Origin: Bigelowiella natans CCMP2755
Taxonomy: Eukaryota; Cercozoa; Chlorarachniophyceae
NCBI GenBank assembly: GCA_000320545.1
Contig: ADNK01000880.1
Location: 1 to 55,653, forward strand
Direction of reading: 5' to 3'
DNA length: 55,653 nt
Below, one piece after another: positions 1-10,448 of the stretch; positions within the stretch are counted from its first letter, which is position 1, and every line of letters starts with the position of its first letter. The notes beneath the pieces were generated by a model. That model saw only the letters and a program-made list of their open reading frames with translations, did no database searches and had not been told where the DNA came from. Both the position numbers and the translations under genes were made by a program.

Positions 1-330
1 GTGGCAAATTGCTAATAATATTAAAAAAGATATCAAACTCTCTCCTGAGATCTAAATCGAAATAGTTCATTTATTACTAGACATAACACGTATCCGCACA
101 CTACTACCTTTATATCGCTCGACCATCATCGACACCTAACTCACGTATATATGAATGCCTAGCCTACAGCAAATACATTCGAAATATCCATCCCACTCTC
201 AAGCGAGGGAGTGGTGGCCAAAACAACAAGTTGAATGCGCCAGCTATCTCTATCTCGCTCTCTATTATGTATCTCTCATACTTCCAGAAAGTCTCTCGAA
301 CGCACAAGCGTCCTCTATCTCTCTCTCTGC

Positions 331-332
<2 letters not shown>

Positions 333-402
<70 letters not shown>
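333..402. repeat. (TA)n microsatellite
   Basis: About 35 uninterrupted TA units. It lies just downstream, in the minus-strand sense, of the RGG-rich exon and probably within its first intron. The open frames across it are products of the repeat. Confidence 0.95.
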
Positions 403-406
<4 letters not shown>

Positions 407-444
407 TATATATAGCGTACGCAGTTGGTGGTCGTCGTTTTTAC

Positions 445-750
445 CGGCTGGAAAGGCGCGGCATTCGCATTCAACTTGTTGCCTCTTCCCGCTCCTCGAG
501 CATTTCTCCCGGATCTTCCGCCTCGACCTCTCGACCTCCCGCCCCTACCTCTTGCTCCTGGTCCTTTGCCCCTACCTCTTGCCCCTGGTCCTTTGGTCCG
601 CTTGGAGGAGGTTTGCGCCTGATTGGGAGGCGCTGCGGCGGGTGTTAATGCTGCTGCTGCTGCTGCAGCTTTGGCAGCTGCTGCCGCCTCCGCCGCCTTT
701 TCCCTCTTCTCCTGCATTAACTCGGCAAATGTCTTGACCTTGAACGACAT
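445..750 (-). CDS. RGG/GAR-rich, Ala-rich protein, first exon (partial)
   Basis: The ATG at 750 opens a frame starting MSFKVKTFAELMQEKREK. An alanine-rich helix-like stretch follows (about residues 19-40), then an arginine-glycine tract with two near-copies of KGPGARGRG and a run of RGG/RGR units (about residues 52-90). Such tracts are typical of RNA-binding or nucleolar proteins and are targets of arginine methylation in known families. The frame ends well at a GTAAAA donor after APFQP (donor at 444-443). Beyond it the frame enters the TA repeat, so the remaining exons lie to the left or outside the window. I do not recognise the specific gene. High GC and a clean ATG with no microsatellite in the coding part support a real exon. 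Confidence 0.55.
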
Positions 751-2086
751 GGTCGTGCCTCTTTGTTTTGACCCTTCTCTCTCTCCTCTCTTAATCTCTT
801 TGTTCCCTCAGAAACGGGGAGCGTGCGCTGGTAGGCGGGACCAGAGAAGATTAAGGGCTTGTGAATGGAGAAAATACATGTCAGATATGAGATGCGACAT
901 CAATATATTGATGTCGTACAGTAAAAACATAAAGGTTTGGAGCAACTACATTTTGACCCCAAAACATCTGGGATCGTTCTCCTACTCCTCCAGGTGTCAT
1001 TGGCAGTTGATACACGTGCTGGTCTGTGGAGTCACGAAAATCTTTTTCGGCCATGCAGTGTGCAACGAGATGTCACTTTTCGGCCATGGTCGGTGACATA
1101 CTTCCTAGAGGAAGGTGCATAACAAAGTGCATGAGGGTGAAGGTGCATGACATTTTCCCTCTACAGGCCTGTATAGAGTCCAGCTTGGGCTGGGCAGTGT
1201 GCCCTTGGATGATTTGCGTGTTATTTCACCTAAATGAAATGGAGATTCCTTATAGGCTTTCGGCAGACAAGATACGTTATACCGTTGTCTCTGCAGTAAA
1301 ATATACTCAAAATATAGCGTGTTTTAGTTCAAAACCGCAGAGCTGAATTGGTCCAATATGTTATGGCACTATCGCTTATGGAACTATCTAACTATCATCG
1401 GAGTTAAGAGCTGGGCAGTGTGCCCTTGGATGATTTGCGTGTTATTTCACCTAAATGAAGTAATGCCAAATTGGTCTTCGGAGTTAAGAGCTGGGCAGTG
1501 TGCCCTTGGATGAATTGCGTGTTATTTCACCTAAATCAAATGGAGATTCCTTGGACCGGAGAGAGTCTCAAATTCACCGCAAAATATGCAACATTTTATG
1601 TCTGAAATTTCCATGCTGAGACACACTTTCGATTCGTGTTCGGAGAGAGCGAAGGGAACGGCTCGCAGCGGCAGGTCGGCAGTGGTGGTGATGGTGGTGG
1701 TGGTGGTGGTGGTGGTGGTGGTGGTGGTAAGTTACGAGAGACTAGGGGGAGCTGGGGAATGATACAATTAAAATGTACTCGTGAGAAACACTTGGAGAGG
1801 TCGCTATTTGGTAAGGAGAAAGCGCACAGAACAGTCGAGCCTCATTCTCTAATGCCCGTATCGAATAATAGGCTAGAAGGCTTTCCTTGGCTAGCCACCC
1901 ACAGGACCTACACGCAGAGAAAACAACGCCTTTCATTCATTGGAGTTTGGAGCAACTACTTTTTTGGTCCAGCAGCTCGTACCATGCCCAATGCAAGGAA
2001 TCGTAAGGTCAGGCGACGAAAGCTTTTGCGCCATGATGAGAGTGTCCGCCTGATGACTGTATGTGCAACTCGTTTAATTCCAGGCG
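751..2086. other. Upstream region with short repeats; no firm gene
   Basis: It holds the three-copy hairpin repeat (1188-1552). A 15-base motif GTTTGGAGCAACTAC occurs near 935 and again near 1947, and TTTTCGGCCATG occurs twice between 1044 and 1092. A plus-strand frame from 1636 carries a (GGT)n glycine run and runs into MPNARNRKVRRRK at 1984, which may be the true N-terminus of the following gene (see its entry). Otherwise I see no convincing coding sequence. Confidence 0.5.
1188..1552. repeat. Three copies of a ~50-75 bp repeat with an internal hairpin
   Basis: The shared core, CTGGGCAGTGTGCCCTTGGA followed by TGATTTGCGTGTTATTTCAC, occurs at about 1189-1251, 1409-1459 and 1489-1552. Copies 2 and 3 also share the leader TCGGAGTTAAGAG. 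Copies 1 and 3 share the trailer AATGGAGATTCCTT. The element GGGCA-GTG-TGCCC is a perfect short palindrome. The copies are nearly identical, which implies recent duplication or a constraint. Confidence 0.85.
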
Positions 2087-2257
2087 ATGAAGAAGAAAAA
2101 AGAGGCTGAAAGAGTGAAAGCTCTTGAAGGTCTCTTGTCTTTTATACATGAAAGAATTACTTTATCAGGACTAGAAAATTGACAAAATAATCCTTAGCGG
2201 CCAAGAGGCTCAAAGCGTCACGTGAGGACGAGGTGATCTCATACAGCCATCCGACAT

Positions 2258-2347
<90 letters not shown>

Positions 2348-3493
2348 GTGTGCGGCCGTGGGGGGGAACAGATGTCTTTTCTCTTGTGCTGATTTAAGAC
2401 TGTGTTTATCATTAATATTGCGTAGTCAAAGGAGGCAAAACATGAGTCAAGGGATTCGAAGAAGACAACGGCGACGACAAGTGGTGGATCCCAGAAACCG
2501 CTACCCCTAGGTGTTTTCGTCTATTCTATTCCATGTTTAATTAAATGAAATACATATGATTGAGATTATAAGGCGACGACGACGATGATGATGATGATTA
2601 TATATCCGTCACATAAATTATTGGTGATAATAATGACGTTAGACAAATTGCAAGAGATAATTACCACCGCCCATGAGAAGCTCTTTCGCAGATTCACCCC
2701 CGACGAGCACAAAGAGCTCCATGTAACTACTACTGCTAATACTACTACTACTACCACTACTACTATGACTTACTCTTTAACAAATGATGCCTTCTTCGAG
2801 CAAAGACAAAGGCGCCGGGACACGTACATGAACGATATGCATATTTACATATACAAAATACACACACGCGTGGATACGATGGAGAGGATTTTACATGGTT
2901 ATCGATTGTCGTGATCTAAGTACGACAACAATATCTTCTTATAATCTCGCCCTCCTATACCGCACAACGAGAATCATCGCTGCTCTTTTGACAACACCTA
3001 AGAATATGCACGTGATGATGAGCACATACACACGCACACATGCGGCGAGTAACGCATAATAACGCGCAGGAGAAGTACCTTGGCGAAAAACCCTTTCCCC
3101 ATCTGCAACTTGAGAATTTCTTGAACGAAGACTTCGCCCGCCTCCTCAAGGTGATAGGAGCGTAATTTCGACTAACCTCATTAATTACTAAGAATATATC
3201 CTCTCCGAATCTTTGTGGCCGTTGTTGTCGTTCGTCGTCTTCGAGTCGTTGCGATTAGTTGTTCGGGAATATTGTTTTAGTTTGATATTTAATTCCTCAA
3301 CTTGTGCATGTGTTGGCGTATCACCTTGACTCATTTTGGCTCATCATCCGTATTATCGTGCGTACGTGTGTGTGTTGTCGTCGGTCACTCACTCACTTGC
3401 TGCTGCGTACATCGAAAGGATGAGCTGCTACACGAAGAGTTCTATCAGAAGTCCAACGATCTTTACGATTTCTCCCAGGTACGTGTGTGTGTG

Positions 3494-3530
<37 letters not shown>

Positions 3531-3944
3531 ATGAATAGTGATATTTCGACAGACGAAGGATCTTCGGAACTGCAGCCAGCCATTGATCAGCAAGTTCAAG
3601 AATATCATTGCGGTTCTGTGAACAACTCCTCCTATTACAACTACTACTACTACTACCACAAATACTGCTGCTGCTGCTACTACTACTGATTAGGCACAGT
3701 AGTGTGCTGTAATGATAAATGAATGCGAGCAATAACTTATGATGACCACCACAATAATGAAAATTATAGTCATTCTCTGAGGATGTTAAGGCAATCACAA
3801 ACGCCAAGTTAGAGCCGCAGTTCGACCTGTTTGGTGCGATCTACTCTAAGGTATCATCATCGTTATTATTTGCATTCTTGCATGCACACTGCCTGCTGTT
3901 TGTCTGGATGGATAACGACACGGTAGGACGAGAACTTGCACGCC

Positions 3945-3995
<51 letters not shown>

Positions 3996-5710
3996 TGTTT
4001 GTATTTATGTATAGTTGTTCAACCATTATTCCCCTCTGTCCCTCCTCTCCCCTCCCCATGATCTTTCCCAGACGTGCAAACTGCTCTGCCACGATGACCG
4101 CATGCCAGGAAGAAAAATCGCGTAATAACACGAGTATTGGAGAAATTAGTCTGATGGTGCGGTGATGATAGTGATGGCGACGACGACGATGGGGAAGGCC
4201 AAAGAAGGGCGTTGTGGCTCATTTCGTCGCTCTTTTGCTACAGATAACCACGACCACCGCCGTTGTCATCATCATCATCATCATTATCCTCATCCTCATC
4301 ACATTCATTGATACTAAAAGGTACATTTACTACTTGGTTCCTGAGGACTGGAGCGAGGATGATGGCGGCGCGCTTGATCTGTTCCACTCAGAAGGGACGG
4401 GGGGGCACCATGACGGAAACTTCGTAATTAGTGATAATACTAATAACAGGAGGAAGAAGAAGAAGAAGAAGAAGAAGAAGAAGGAGAATATGATAGCCGA
4501 CAACTGCTGAGTTGCATGCGTAATCAGAAATAACAACGGGAGCATCTTTCTATTGCTCGCCCTCCTCCTCCTCACTTCTTTCCTCTCTCTCTCTCCTTCG
4601 TGTCTGAGGGGGTTACTTATTGCTGTTATTATTCTAACAGCAACCAGTATCCGTAGCAAAGTCCTTCCTGCCAAAGTGGAACTCTGTTATCTTTTTCGAG
4701 GTAGTAGTAGGCACATAGGAAGTAGTAGTAGTAGTAGTAGTAGTAATAGGAGGAGGAGGAGGAGTTGGAGAAGGGAGGAGAAATGCGAGCAATAGTATTT
4801 GCTTTCCCCCCCCTCTCCTCATTCATCTCTTTCCTGTTGCGGTGCCAATCGCTTTCCGGCGTACTTGTGCAGGTAAATCGTAAGTCCTTCCATCAAGTCA
4901 ACGAGGTACTATATCGGATGCATCATAGCTTGGAGGAGGAGGGGGAGGGGGGGAACATTGTTATCATCATCACCATCATCATCATTATCATCATCATCAT
5001 TGTCATCATCATCATCATCATCAATCGCCAGATTCTTTCCAAGAAGGCACGCGTTTCAATCGCGGGATGGTTCTACGGCCCCACCATCGACTCAAAGACA
5101 GAGTACAACCAATTAACAACCAATACTCAAACAGCCAGGGGAGGGAGAGGGGGGGGGCAACGACGACGACATGCTATGTGTCAGTCTTGAGTGGAAAGGT
5201 GAGAGGTGGAAGAACGACCAATGAGAAGGAGAGAGAGTTGTCCTGTAATAATTGCTAAGTATCTTCTTCTCACACACAGGGTTGAGCTACCACAGCCGAT
5301 ATATGTTGCTCCTTCTTCATTGCCAGAGCAGTCTCTCCCATCCTCCTCCTCCTCCTCCTCCTCCTCCTCCTCGTCATCGCTACTGGACACATGGGTACTG
5401 AGCAGTGAGTGGTAGCAGCGGAGAAATCATAGCAGTAGAGTATTACGCCGCATCATACAACGCTTAACCCCAACGTGAATATTATTATTTTGTATATACG
5501 TGCTTTGCGCGTGGTGTGTGCTGTAGGTCGGGCGTGTGTACAGGAAACCGAACATGATGAAGAAAGTCCGGAAGGCTTTCTTGGTATACAAATAATCAAA
5601 AAAAGACCCAAAAAACGCACAAAGTAAACAACAGGCGTCCAGCGGCTGAGAAGGGGGTGCTATAGCATTGTACGCTGCTGTTATCAGGGTGGTGGTGGTG
5701 GTGATGGTGG

Positions 5711-5741
<31 letters not shown>

Positions 5742-6131
5742 ATGATGTGCCGTTTCTCCTATTTTCCTCCTCCTCCTCCTCCTCCTCCTCATAGGACGAG
5801 TCGTCGATTGAGCTTCGCAACTTTCTACGGAAGGATAAGTACGAGGCCCTCGCAGCAGCTTTCGAGGCTGCAGACGGCAAGGTAGTAGTAGTAGTAGCAC
5901 CACCATTTCGATGTCCTCGATTATCCCATCACTCGCTCTTTCCTCCGCTGCGCACAAGAAGAAGAAGAAGAAGAAGAAGAAGAAGAAGGAACGAAGAGGA
6001 GCAGGGAGGACCTTCCACGTCCTGCACTTCAGATGCTCTGATATAATAAACGTCGGTGTTACGATGATACTGCTTGTACCTTTGCGTGATCGCTGGTGTG
6101 CTCCCACCCATCCACTCATTGATTGATTGTC

Positions 6132-6164
<33 letters not shown>

Positions 6165-7368
6165 ATTACTACCCAGGAGGCGTACAGGCATGTTGGCCCT
6201 CTCCACAGACAAAGCTACCTATGCTTGTCAGGGTTCTCTTCCGAGGACAAGGAGGGCAGCAGCGGCAGTAGCAGCAGCAGTAGCAGCAGCAGTGCTAACA
6301 AGAAGAAGAACGATGGCGATGGTGATAGGAACCAAGCTCCTCCCACCTCTACAACGCCGGTGATGATGTCAATTGACGATGATGACGGCAACGACGACGA
6401 TCGAAAGGGCAGGGCAGCAGCGAGGGGAGGGGCGGGGACGAAGACGAAGGGCAACGATGCGGTGCAGCAGAGCAAAGAAGAGCTGTTACTACGAAGTTTT
6501 AAGGCCTTCATCGCCTCCAGGGAATTCGCAGGTAGTAGGTTCTCTTAGAGGGGTTAAGTGCCGGTAGTAATGGGTAGATGCAGGTAGCAGTCGAAGAAGA
6601 AGAAGAAGAAATTGGAAGGAGGAGGAATTATTTTCACTTCAGTAGATGGACTATGCCCCCCCCCCCGTAGCCCCTTGGTTGTTGATAATTGCGATATGAA
6701 ATAATATCGGTTGGGGTGTTGGCAGGCCTTCTCGAGCAGCTAACAGGGATTTCCCTAACGGAAGTATCATTCGAGTTTCGCAGATTTGACAAGGGTGATG
6801 ATGATAATAGCACACGAAAACCACATAAAACCACAAAAAACTATTGGTGATCTGTGCAAATGGAAGTTGGAGTGAGTGCTCCATCTATCCTTTTTATATT
6901 CTTCCCCCACCCCCCCTCTTTCTGCCCCCTTCCTTCTTTTCTGAACGGTGAGAGAGCATAACCGTCGTCGCATCACCAATCATCGCTGGTAGTGAGGAGG
7001 ACACGTTCTTGCGCGTCGTACATAACACCGTAGGGAAACACTACACGCTCGCTAATGATGAGGACCCTTTCATGAAGTCGGAGGGGTAAGAGAAGAAGGA
7101 GGAGGAGGAGGAGGAGGACAAATGATATTCTCATAAATAAAGCGTGCGCATACTGAAGGCTGCGTCGTCACCATCATCGTCATCACCATCGTCATCATCG
7201 TCGTCATCATCATGAAAACAGGAAGAAACACCCTCCACAATACAGGCTGGACGTCGTCCTCTGCTGTACCTCACCCCCACGAGGGGGGGGGGGGGGGGCT
7301 TCGTGGAACCTGAGTCACGGCGGGAGCGTCCACTACATCGATGGGGAGGACGAGCTCCTAACGGTAGC

Positions 7369-7399
<31 letters not shown>

Positions 7400-8217
7400 C
7401 CTAGCTGGGGTTAGACCTCCTTGTTACTCAGATGCGCGATGTTGTTGTCGCTGTTGATGATGATAATGATGATGATGATGATGATGATGACGCCGACGAC
7501 GAGACGGAAGAGGATGGTGAGGAGGAGGAAGAGGAGGGTGGTGGTGGTGGTCAAGATGAAGATCACGAAGAGAGGAAGATGAAGATGATGATCATGATGA
7601 CGGAGATGATGATGCAAAAGATTATATATCCAAAGCACATAAATACACATTCATACACACGCACACGTACACCCACCCACACACACACAAATATTGACTC
7701 ACCGACGATTGATGGAATTATGGATAGTGGTGCTGCTGATTATCATCGTCATTCAGCTGTTCGCTACTGTGACTATTTCTTCTTCTTCTTCTTCTTCTTC
7801 TTCTCGCAGGTAGAGCCCAGTGCCAACACACTCTCGCTCATATATAGAGCAGAAGCAGGAACTAGCAGATTCGTCAAGTCCGTACAGAAACAACAGAGCA
7901 CTACACGCGTCTCTCATTGCTATCTTACTATTTAGTTAGTGTAGTGCTATGCTACCACCTCTAATAGAGAAAAAGTAGATCAAACGGCATGATGGAGGAT
8001 GAGGCTGGATGGTTGTGGTGATGTGCTGCTGCTACGAGAGAGCAAATGCAAAATCAAAGATATTATAGATCTGATTAGGCTCTCCTCCTACCATCAATCT
8101 GTTTGTTGTGTCAGGTATGTCAACGCGACGGCACCAGCATCGAGGCTGGACGTTGCCTGCACATTTCGCTGCAAAGAGGAGGATGAAGACGAGGACGAGG
8201 AGGGGGGTGACGAGGCA

Positions 8218-8220
<3 letters not shown>
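2087..8220 (+). CDS. OGFOD1: OGFOD1/Tpa1-type prolyl hydroxylase (2OG-Fe(II) dioxygenase)
   Basis: Homologue of OGFOD1/Tpa1/Ofd1, which hydroxylates a prolyl residue of ribosomal protein uS12 and acts in translation control. Modelled exons: 2087-2129, 2198-2232, 2426-2510, 2643-2722, 3070-3150, 3419-3478, 3553-3612, 3770-3850, 4072-4121, 4321-4423, 4641-4700, 4873-4905, 5032-5177, 5280-5394, 5527-5583, 5795-5881, 6177-6531, 6726-6794, 6953-7085, 7246-7363, 7810-7877 and 8115-8220. All phases close, giving about 674 aa. The catalytic half shows LLCHDDRMPGRKIAYIYYLV (HxD iron ligands), SFHQVNE (second His) and RVSIAGWFYGP (Arg for 2-oxoglutarate). The second double-stranded beta-helix half ends with GKHYTLAND, GEDELLTVEP and RFVKYVNATAP. 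Between the halves is a Ser/Asp-rich linker (about 6260-6440), a low-complexity insert not found in animals. The start is uncertain: ATG 1984 also works if a 25-nt intron (2059-2083) is removed. Confidence 0.93.
2261..2342. repeat. Compound (AT)n(GT)n microsatellite
   Basis: About 25 AT units run directly into about 16 GT units, inside an intron of the OGFOD1 homologue. The same TA-then-TG order recurs after the stop codons at 8220 and, on the minus strand, at 54295. Confidence 0.95.

Positions 8221-8280
<60 letters not shown>
8221..8280. repeat. Compound (TA)n(TG)n at the OGFOD1 stop codon
   Basis: (TA)15 then (TG)15 begins at the base after the TGA stop codon, so it would form the start of the 3' UTR. 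Confidence 0.95.
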
Positions 8281-8283
<3 letters not shown>

Positions 8284-9543
8284 ACGGGAGAGCATTGATG
8301 CGAGGCAGCTAATTAATTAGATTATAATTAGTTTTGACTTGTTTAAACTATAGACACTGTATTACGCCGCATATTGTGATTATGTCGCTCACATATTGCG
8401 TGCATTTTATACGTTGTTTCTATTGCCTAACGCGATAACTTCTGTGCTAATATACCTGCTCGTGCATGAAACACACAATGATAAGAAGAGAGCGCGGCAT
8501 GTCGGACATATTTCAATAATGGAAACAACGCTGTACCAAGCATGATGATGCAAATGTAGCATAAATCGTTGAATTTTTATTAGCAGCTGCTGCTCATTTG
8601 CCTTGTGTTCTACAAGTGCATTACAAGTGCATGCAATAAGTCACATGCATCTCACTGACACAAATCTAGAAATCCTGCTAGCCTGCTCAAATTCATAAAT
8701 ATGAAACGCTAGAAAGCCTATGTAGATAGAAAGTGCACAATCGCAGCGGCTTTATGAACCAGCTACTCAGCTACTGTTGCACATAGTGCCATCATCGCCT
8801 CATAAACGAAAACACCTATTGCACAGTGCCATTATCATTGCAATGCAGCTACATTAGGATGACCATTGATCAATTTAAATTAATCATTACATCCATCTCA
8901 CATAGTACCATGATCGTCACAAATAAAAAACAAGCAGATCTAGACATGAAAAGCTTGGCATTTTCACCTTATTGCGATGCATGTATTAAGTTAATTCTAT
9001 CTAGCTAATTGTACAAATATGCACATATAGAGAGCCACAACAGCGCTCCCAATAGCTAGATATTGCTTCATGCATAGCGCAAGCAAGTGTAGCTATCATT
9101 CTATTATAAGCATTATCGTTGCCACTAATTGTCTTGTAACAACGTCGTGTTATTATTTACAACCACGTCTATGTCAGGCGCATGAGCACTTACACATTAT
9201 CTAGGGTGCCATTTAGGTTTTTCCTCTAGTCACGGCCGCGGCATCGTGTGTAATAGCGCGCGAGAGAGGACTTTCAGCACGTGCATCAGTTTGAAACAAG
9301 CACTGTCGTCTCAAATCGTACCTACTAACCTGGGGTGATATCCAGCATAGTCGAAGATATCTCGGGCCAAACTGGGCAGGTTCAATCTTACATCTTGCAG
9401 GAGGAACCTCACCGCAGCTCTGAAAAGCTCAAGTCGTTCCTACATGGCATTGTGATACATGGAGAATTGATAATAAGAAGGGATGCACGTGCGAATTTCT
9501 CACTCATCGAGATCAGTACAGCAGCGACAACTCGAAGCGGGCG
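8281..9543. other. Convergent intergenic gap
   Basis: An AT-rich stretch between the 3' ends of two convergent genes. I see no coding sequence. It contains copy A of the dispersed repeat family at about 8760-8950. Confidence 0.6.
8760..8950 (+). repeat. Dispersed repeat family, copy A
   Basis: The core CTACATTAGGATGACCATTG is followed by an AT-rich stretch, then ATTACATCCATCTCACATAG. The segment CATAGTGCCATCATCG... near 8782 reappears as CATAGTACCATGATCG... near 8901. This gives an internal period of about 119 bases. Related copies lie near 29400, 37920-38100, 47640 and 53600. Confidence 0.7.
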
Positions 9544-10406
9544 TTAAAAGCTTGGGTCATTGTAAGAAAATGTTATTATATACTCTATATATGGGAATAA
9601 TTCGATTGTCACCGCCATCTGCACCGGCAATAGATACAAGCAAGTAGCACAGATGTAAACAGTACCTCAAGTTGTAGGCGCACCCTCTCCTTGAGTTCTT
9701 CACCTTTCACCATGTCCAGAATGCGGACGACCGTCGTTTGTGCTGCCGCTATCGACGACGACGACGACGACGAAGACGACGACGGTGAGGAGCTCTTTCT
9801 CTCGATGCCGGCTACTGCCGGCACATTATCCGTGCTTGTTTTGGCGGGGGCGGACCCTCGGCTTTGAGGGGCGGCAGCTGTCGCATTATTCGCAATCGTG
9901 GTCGTCTTTCCATCGAGGGAAGCTGCTGCTGCCACGGTAATTCGCCGCGCCTCTTCCACGTTTGTCGTCGGGTCCATGATTAGGCGGCGCAGAAACCGAA
10001 ACACTTGATTAAGAGGAACCGGGCTGTTGCCGGGGGGTTTGTTCGCTATACCAACTGCCTGCGAGAGGCACGAAATCACCAGCTCCTGCCCACGTTCCTG
10101 GTACTTAAATTGGGAATTCACATCGGCGTTGGCTTCGAGGAGGGAGCACAGAGTTTCGTACCTGCACGGTCGTCATTTAATTTCATGGTGTGTTGTTTAA
10201 TGATGATAATAATAATGATGATGAGAAAAAGCAAGAAGACGCCCGGGAGGAGAGTTGAGAAGAATGAGTGAGATTCTGGGAAGGAGGAGGAGGAGGAGGA
10301 CATTTTGGGAAAAACAGTAACAGAAACACCACCACTCAAGCATAGACAGTTGTAGTCGTAATAAAAGTCATTGTACTAGCCGTAGTAGTTGTGTTGTATA
10401 AATAAT

Positions 10407-10448
<42 letters not shown>

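Noticed and set aside
2723-3069. An 18-base micro-exon encoding TKAPGH in this OGFOD1 intron
   Set aside because: Both phases allow it, but joining KELH directly to EKYLGEKPFPHL gives a good family match without it, so it was left out.
5427-6212. 261-residue minus-strand open frame antisense to OGFOD1
   Set aside because: It consists largely of translated microsatellites (NQSI, FFFF, TTTT and RRRR runs) and lies across confirmed plus-strand exons.
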